From Larimichthys crocea (taxonomy: Eukaryota; Chordata; Actinopteri; Sciaenidae): DNA of 64,000 bases. The stretch lies in assembly GCF_000972845.2 (NCBI RefSeq), contig NC_040019.1, forward strand, positions 9,987,868 to 10,051,867, read 5' to 3'. The position numbers and the translations under genes were made by a program. Below, one piece after another: positions 60,301 through 64,000 of the stretch (the first letter of the stretch is position 1; the number at the start of each line of letters is the position of its first letter). The notes beneath the pieces are model-generated. The model was not told the origin of the DNA. It was given only the letters and a program-made list of their open reading frames with translations, and ran no database searches.

Positions 60301-62187
60301 AATTTATATTAAGAAAGAAGACAAAAATCCCCAATAAAATCATAGTAATGAGAGAGCTGCTGCAACAAGCTGCCTACCTCAGGACGTAGTGACCTACAGT
60401 ATAAGGTCTTCCTGTCTATCTATCTTTACTGTAGTTACAGAATAGGCCCTTTAGGTGGGCATTTTCACATGTCATAGCAGGAAAAGAACAGGTATAATTA
60501 TCATGTAACATTAACAATGGCTGCATGACATTTGGGTTTTTCTGTTTCACAGCCTCGCTATTGTGTTTACTTAGTAGCACATCTTACTAGGACACTCAAA
60601 TGAAATGGGAGCATCCTGTGCTTTTCCTGCTATCAAAGTCAAACTGTCTCCAATGAAAAATGTCTACTTTCCTAGAAAAAAAATATGAAAAGGATTTATA
60701 TTCTTACTAGTTATGTCACTCAGTTGCTGTAATATGTTATAATTTAATTACACTAATTAAGAAGCATACTACAAACAAACTATGAATGCAAATTAGCATT
60801 ATGTGTCACGTTTAATACAGGTCATAAAATTAGCATTTTGATAAGTGTGTCTGAGGACCTGCATTACAAAAAGGCCAGACTGTTTTTCTTTTTCTCATAT
60901 ATTGTTGCAACCACTCTAAAATTACGTAACGTGTCAAGTGCCAAACACAACAATACTGCAGTACCAAAGTGCTGACAATTAGACCAACACCAGCTCCGAC
61001 TTAATGGTATATTTGCTTTGCAATATCACAAACTGGGGACTCATACTGTACCAGCATTGAATCAGCATCTCACTGACAAAGTATCAACAACAAGTTGAAC
61101 ATTTCAAGTTTAACAATGGTTATTGTGTTATTGCATGACATTACATTGTACTGCAGTTTGTTCTTGTTATTTTCTCCAACCCATGTACAATATGAGCATC
61201 ACTGTCCTGAGGGAGTCTACACTGAGCCTGTCATCCAATTATGACTAAATTTGATTTCACTAAAAGGCTCCATCATTTAGGAGGTCTTTAGCCACTGAGA
61301 TGCATTACAACTGGGGGATTGTTGGCATTCATTTTCACAGCAGTTAACGCATTCTGCTTCAGCTCTTAAGTAAATCTCACGTTTGAAGGGGCAGCTGGCA
61401 GAATCAGACAGGTCTATAGTCAGAACATCAGGTGCTTAAAACAGCTATAATGGATCGTTTTACAATAACGATGTATCAGATGACAATTTCAGAACAACGC
61501 AACAGTGTGAAAGAGGGCCCTTCCTTGGCTTGATAGAGCTTTCACTCCCACCGCTCACATAGCACTGTTTTTGGCCTCAGTGGGCAGCTGTTGTCAGCCA
61601 AAAAGTAATAAAAAATTCACTACTGAACACCAAACAGCAGACTGACACAGGTAGTGACTAGACAGTGAACATTGTGAAACATTTAGCAGCTAGTGCAGGT
61701 TTACCTGGACTTAAAGTTGTGTCTCTTTATTTACAAGCAAAGTCAAATGTCATTTTTTTTGTAATCTTGTTTTATAATTATAACCTTTTTCAAAATGAAC
61801 TACCTACTACTTATAAATTAAGTATAAAGTTTAAAAAGAAAAAGGGACATTTTGGGGAAAGCTCACTTCAGCTGAAAAACAGCATTTTAAAACACATCAC
61901 TAATGTTATAAAAACAAGGCAAGTGTCAGGTTAAAGTATAATGGTAGCAGTAACTTATATAACCAACAGAAATGCTGGTCAGGAATGAATATGAAATCGA
62001 GGCCTTTTGGTGGGTGTTGAGTTAATGCTTCTGTCAAGGATACTGCTTTTCAAAAGCTTAAGGTTTTTTTGAGGATAGGTCTAATTAGCCAGACACTTGT
62101 GAGAGTATGAAAATCTTCTGAAAGCAGGACATTCCTTTGGTGAGGGAAACATCTTTATTAAACAACAAAAAAGTTGGCCACACTAAG
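60301..62187. other. Non-coding, nothing recognised
   Basis: AT-rich with very few CpGs. TCTATCTATCT near 60415. Frame 61665-61934 lacks context. Confidence 0.55.
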
Positions 62188-62250
62188 GACCAACCAGGGA
62201 CCTTTTTACGGTGATGCAACAGCGCTCACCACTGACCCGATATGCCTCCC
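62188..62250 (-). mobile_element. tRNA-like SINE head fragment
   Basis: The minus strand reads GGGTCAGTGGTGAGCGCTGT, TGCATCACCG, AAAAGGTCCCTGGTTGG. This follows the teleost SINE head AGTGGTTAGCGCTGTTGCCT, AAGAAGGTCCCTGGTTCG with several substitutions. Different SINE from the one at 50480. Confidence 0.5.
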
Positions 62251-63038
62251 AGGCAAACTGACCCGTACACACACACTTTCCTGAGGAGAAGGCTAATTAG
62301 CCAAATGCCACCTGTGTGGGATGGGTAGTCTTTTGATAGCAGAGAGTTGGCAGAGGGACATGGGAAAATTAAAGCCTTCAATTCAGACAATTTCGGCTTG
62401 TGGAAAAATTTAAATATATATGTGCGTAAAACTATGAGAAGATTCTTTTTGCAAAAATATGAAAATGTGGAACAATATCTAACAAATCTATCTAAGACTA
62501 AAGCAACAAAAACAAAGCATAAACATTAAATATAGATGCACACAAGGGGTCCTCCAGAGGCTGTATGTTTAAAAGTTCATATTAAACTGAAGTGAAAGCA
62601 CATGGGACTAGTTAGGTGCAAAAAATGTCTAAGAAACAATAATTATGGCAGTTGCAACTTTCATGGTGAATAACCTGCCAACTTTTTCTGCTTGGGAGTG
62701 TAGTAGTTTTCGTAAGTCATTATCTATTCAAGTTAAAAAGTTATATAATTTGTTGTTTTTAACACTTGTTTAATGGCTTGTACTAAAGCCTGCTCTGTTT
62801 TAGCCCAAATGCATCAGTTTGACTGAGCTGAGCCTGGAGTGACAGCTTGACATGAGTTCACTCTGACAGCACCCCATTACAGTCTATTGGATGAAAGAGA
62901 GCATATCAATCTCCTGCTATGCCGTACTTTTATATTGGAACAACCTCTGAACACACAGCAGTGCTGTCTCCATCTACAACATTTGCTATAACAATCAAAT
63001 GCCTGGAAAGCCTACATTAATTTGCAGTAATCAGGAAT

Positions 63039-63078
<40 letters not shown>

Positions 63079-64000
63079 ATATTATAGAGATTTTTTAAAT
63101 GATTGAAATGATTGATTTACCTCTGACTATGTTGTCTTGTCTTTTGATCTGCAATGAATGTTTGTTTGATTTGTGGCAACACAGTTATCTATACTGTTCT
63201 AAAACACAGTCCAGTCATCCAGTTGAGTTTGACATATTAAGGGTTTGATACTGTTGCTGTCTTCAGTCTGGTGGACATGCCCCGACTTTGACCTTCAGGA
63301 AGATGACTGACACTTTTATATGCTGGTATACAATTATCCAAATTGACTTGAATTTGCAAAAAGGCCAAAAATGCCAATATATATCAGCTGGACCATTGAG
63401 AAGGTGAATATATACAAATATTTTGAGGGTCACAATGGATAGAAATCAATATGAAACATGAAAAAATATCTTCTTGTATCAGGAGATGGGACGCCAAGTA
63501 TAAAAAGAAACTGGCAAAGGAGTCAATTTCGCCAAGATCTTACAGGTTGATCTCTCAGCTGCACAGTATCGGCTTTTACAATCGCAAGCCCTCTGTGAAC
63601 AGGAAATTTAAAACATGATTCATTGAGGTATTTCTAGTAATACTACATGGACTTGCAGAACATGTGCAGTGTTGTGAAATATGCATACATAGGTAAAAAG
63701 GTATGAGGAAAAGTTGTGCATTAATATTTCAAGTAGAAACCTGTGATATGTATACCAAGATAGTAATAATTGCAATATGTTAAAGTAATAGAACCAGCCT
63801 GTATTAGAAATCATCATCATCAACTCAATAGCAGTGGTGGGAATTGCTGCAGTGTTGGCTGTTTTTCTCTGAGGCTTTGAGAAGAGAAAATATGCTTGAT
63901 CAAAGTACAAGTGTACAAAACTATTTGCTATCCAAGTATCCCAAGAACTATTTTGTGGTGCTGCTTTGGTGAATTTGGTAACACTTGCAGTGTCTGATGA
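62251..64000. other. Non-coding, nothing recognised
   Basis: AT-rich; includes the (TA)n tract. The 96-codon minus frame at 63620-63910 has no context. Confidence 0.5.
63042..63075. repeat. (TA)17 microsatellite
   Basis: Uninterrupted dinucleotide run, flanked by GCA on the right and TTGC on the left, so the whole ATTGCATATA...TATATGCAAT block is a 44-base near-palindrome able to extrude a cruciform. Confidence 0.95.

Noticed and set aside
1..64000. CRISPR array, tRNA or rRNA genes, known microRNA precursors
   Set aside because: No spaced identical repeats of CRISPR form; tRNA-like boxes occur only in SINE fragments; none of the common microRNA seeds I looked for appeared in a hairpin. A covariance-model scan would be needed to exclude others.

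Overview
The window reads as teleost fish genomic DNA, and nearly all of it is non-coding. It is AT-rich and CpG-poor, has no operon-like packing of open frames, and has no conserved multi-kilobase coding region. The organism call rests mainly on repeats with teleost character: a CR1/L2/Rex1-group LINE copy, pieces of an RTE-like LINE with CATC/GATG-type tails, two tRNA-derived SINE fragments, three copies of an ATTAATCGATTA-rich non-autonomous element, and two copies of a TTAA-flanked element beginning AAAGGTCCAGTGT. These families were recognised from memory and not searched.

Layout, left to right. 1-9 kb: non-coding, with one compact minus-strand frame (1671-1898) that has an RFX X-box-like site just upstream and AATAAA just after the stop. 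9.17-10.5 kb: a CpG-enriched island-like segment with a (CTT)n tract at its left edge and a strong minus-strand splice donor at 9836, a candidate 5' exon or promoter. 10.8-13.1 kb: a TTTAGTC-rich element, a degenerate 45-bp array and a LINE tail. 13-28 kb: gene desert with microsatellites, a perfect hairpin, a CTCF-like motif and a conserved-element-like stretch. 28.1-29.6 kb: four minus-strand blocks with splice signals that look like the decayed 3' part of a gene ending in a PHD-type zinc finger. 34.5-35.7 kb: an inverted pair of non-autonomous elements. 41.17-41.27 kb and 48.49-48.72 kb: two candidate minus-strand exons, the second a plausible terminal exon with stop codon and poly(A) signal. 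44-46 kb: a TTAA element, an ATTAATCG element and an RTE fragment; the longest open frame of the window (232 codons) is a chimera of these repeats. 50.5 kb: SINE. 53-55.5 kb: a TTAA element piece and an RTE 3' end. 58.1-60.3 kb: a damaged LINE with endonuclease, linker and reverse-transcriptase remnants on the minus strand. 60-64 kb: non-coding with a SINE fragment and a 34-bp (TA)n tract.

No complete, confidently functional protein-coding gene, rRNA, tRNA, CRISPR or prokaryote-type system is visible. All gene-like calls here are single exons or decayed blocks, and their function is not asserted beyond the motifs seen. The most unusual signals are the decayed PHD-finger gene, the small X-box-associated frame, the candidate terminal exon at 48.5 kb, and the recurrence of perfect two-copy tandem duplications with a 44-45 bp unit at three separated sites.
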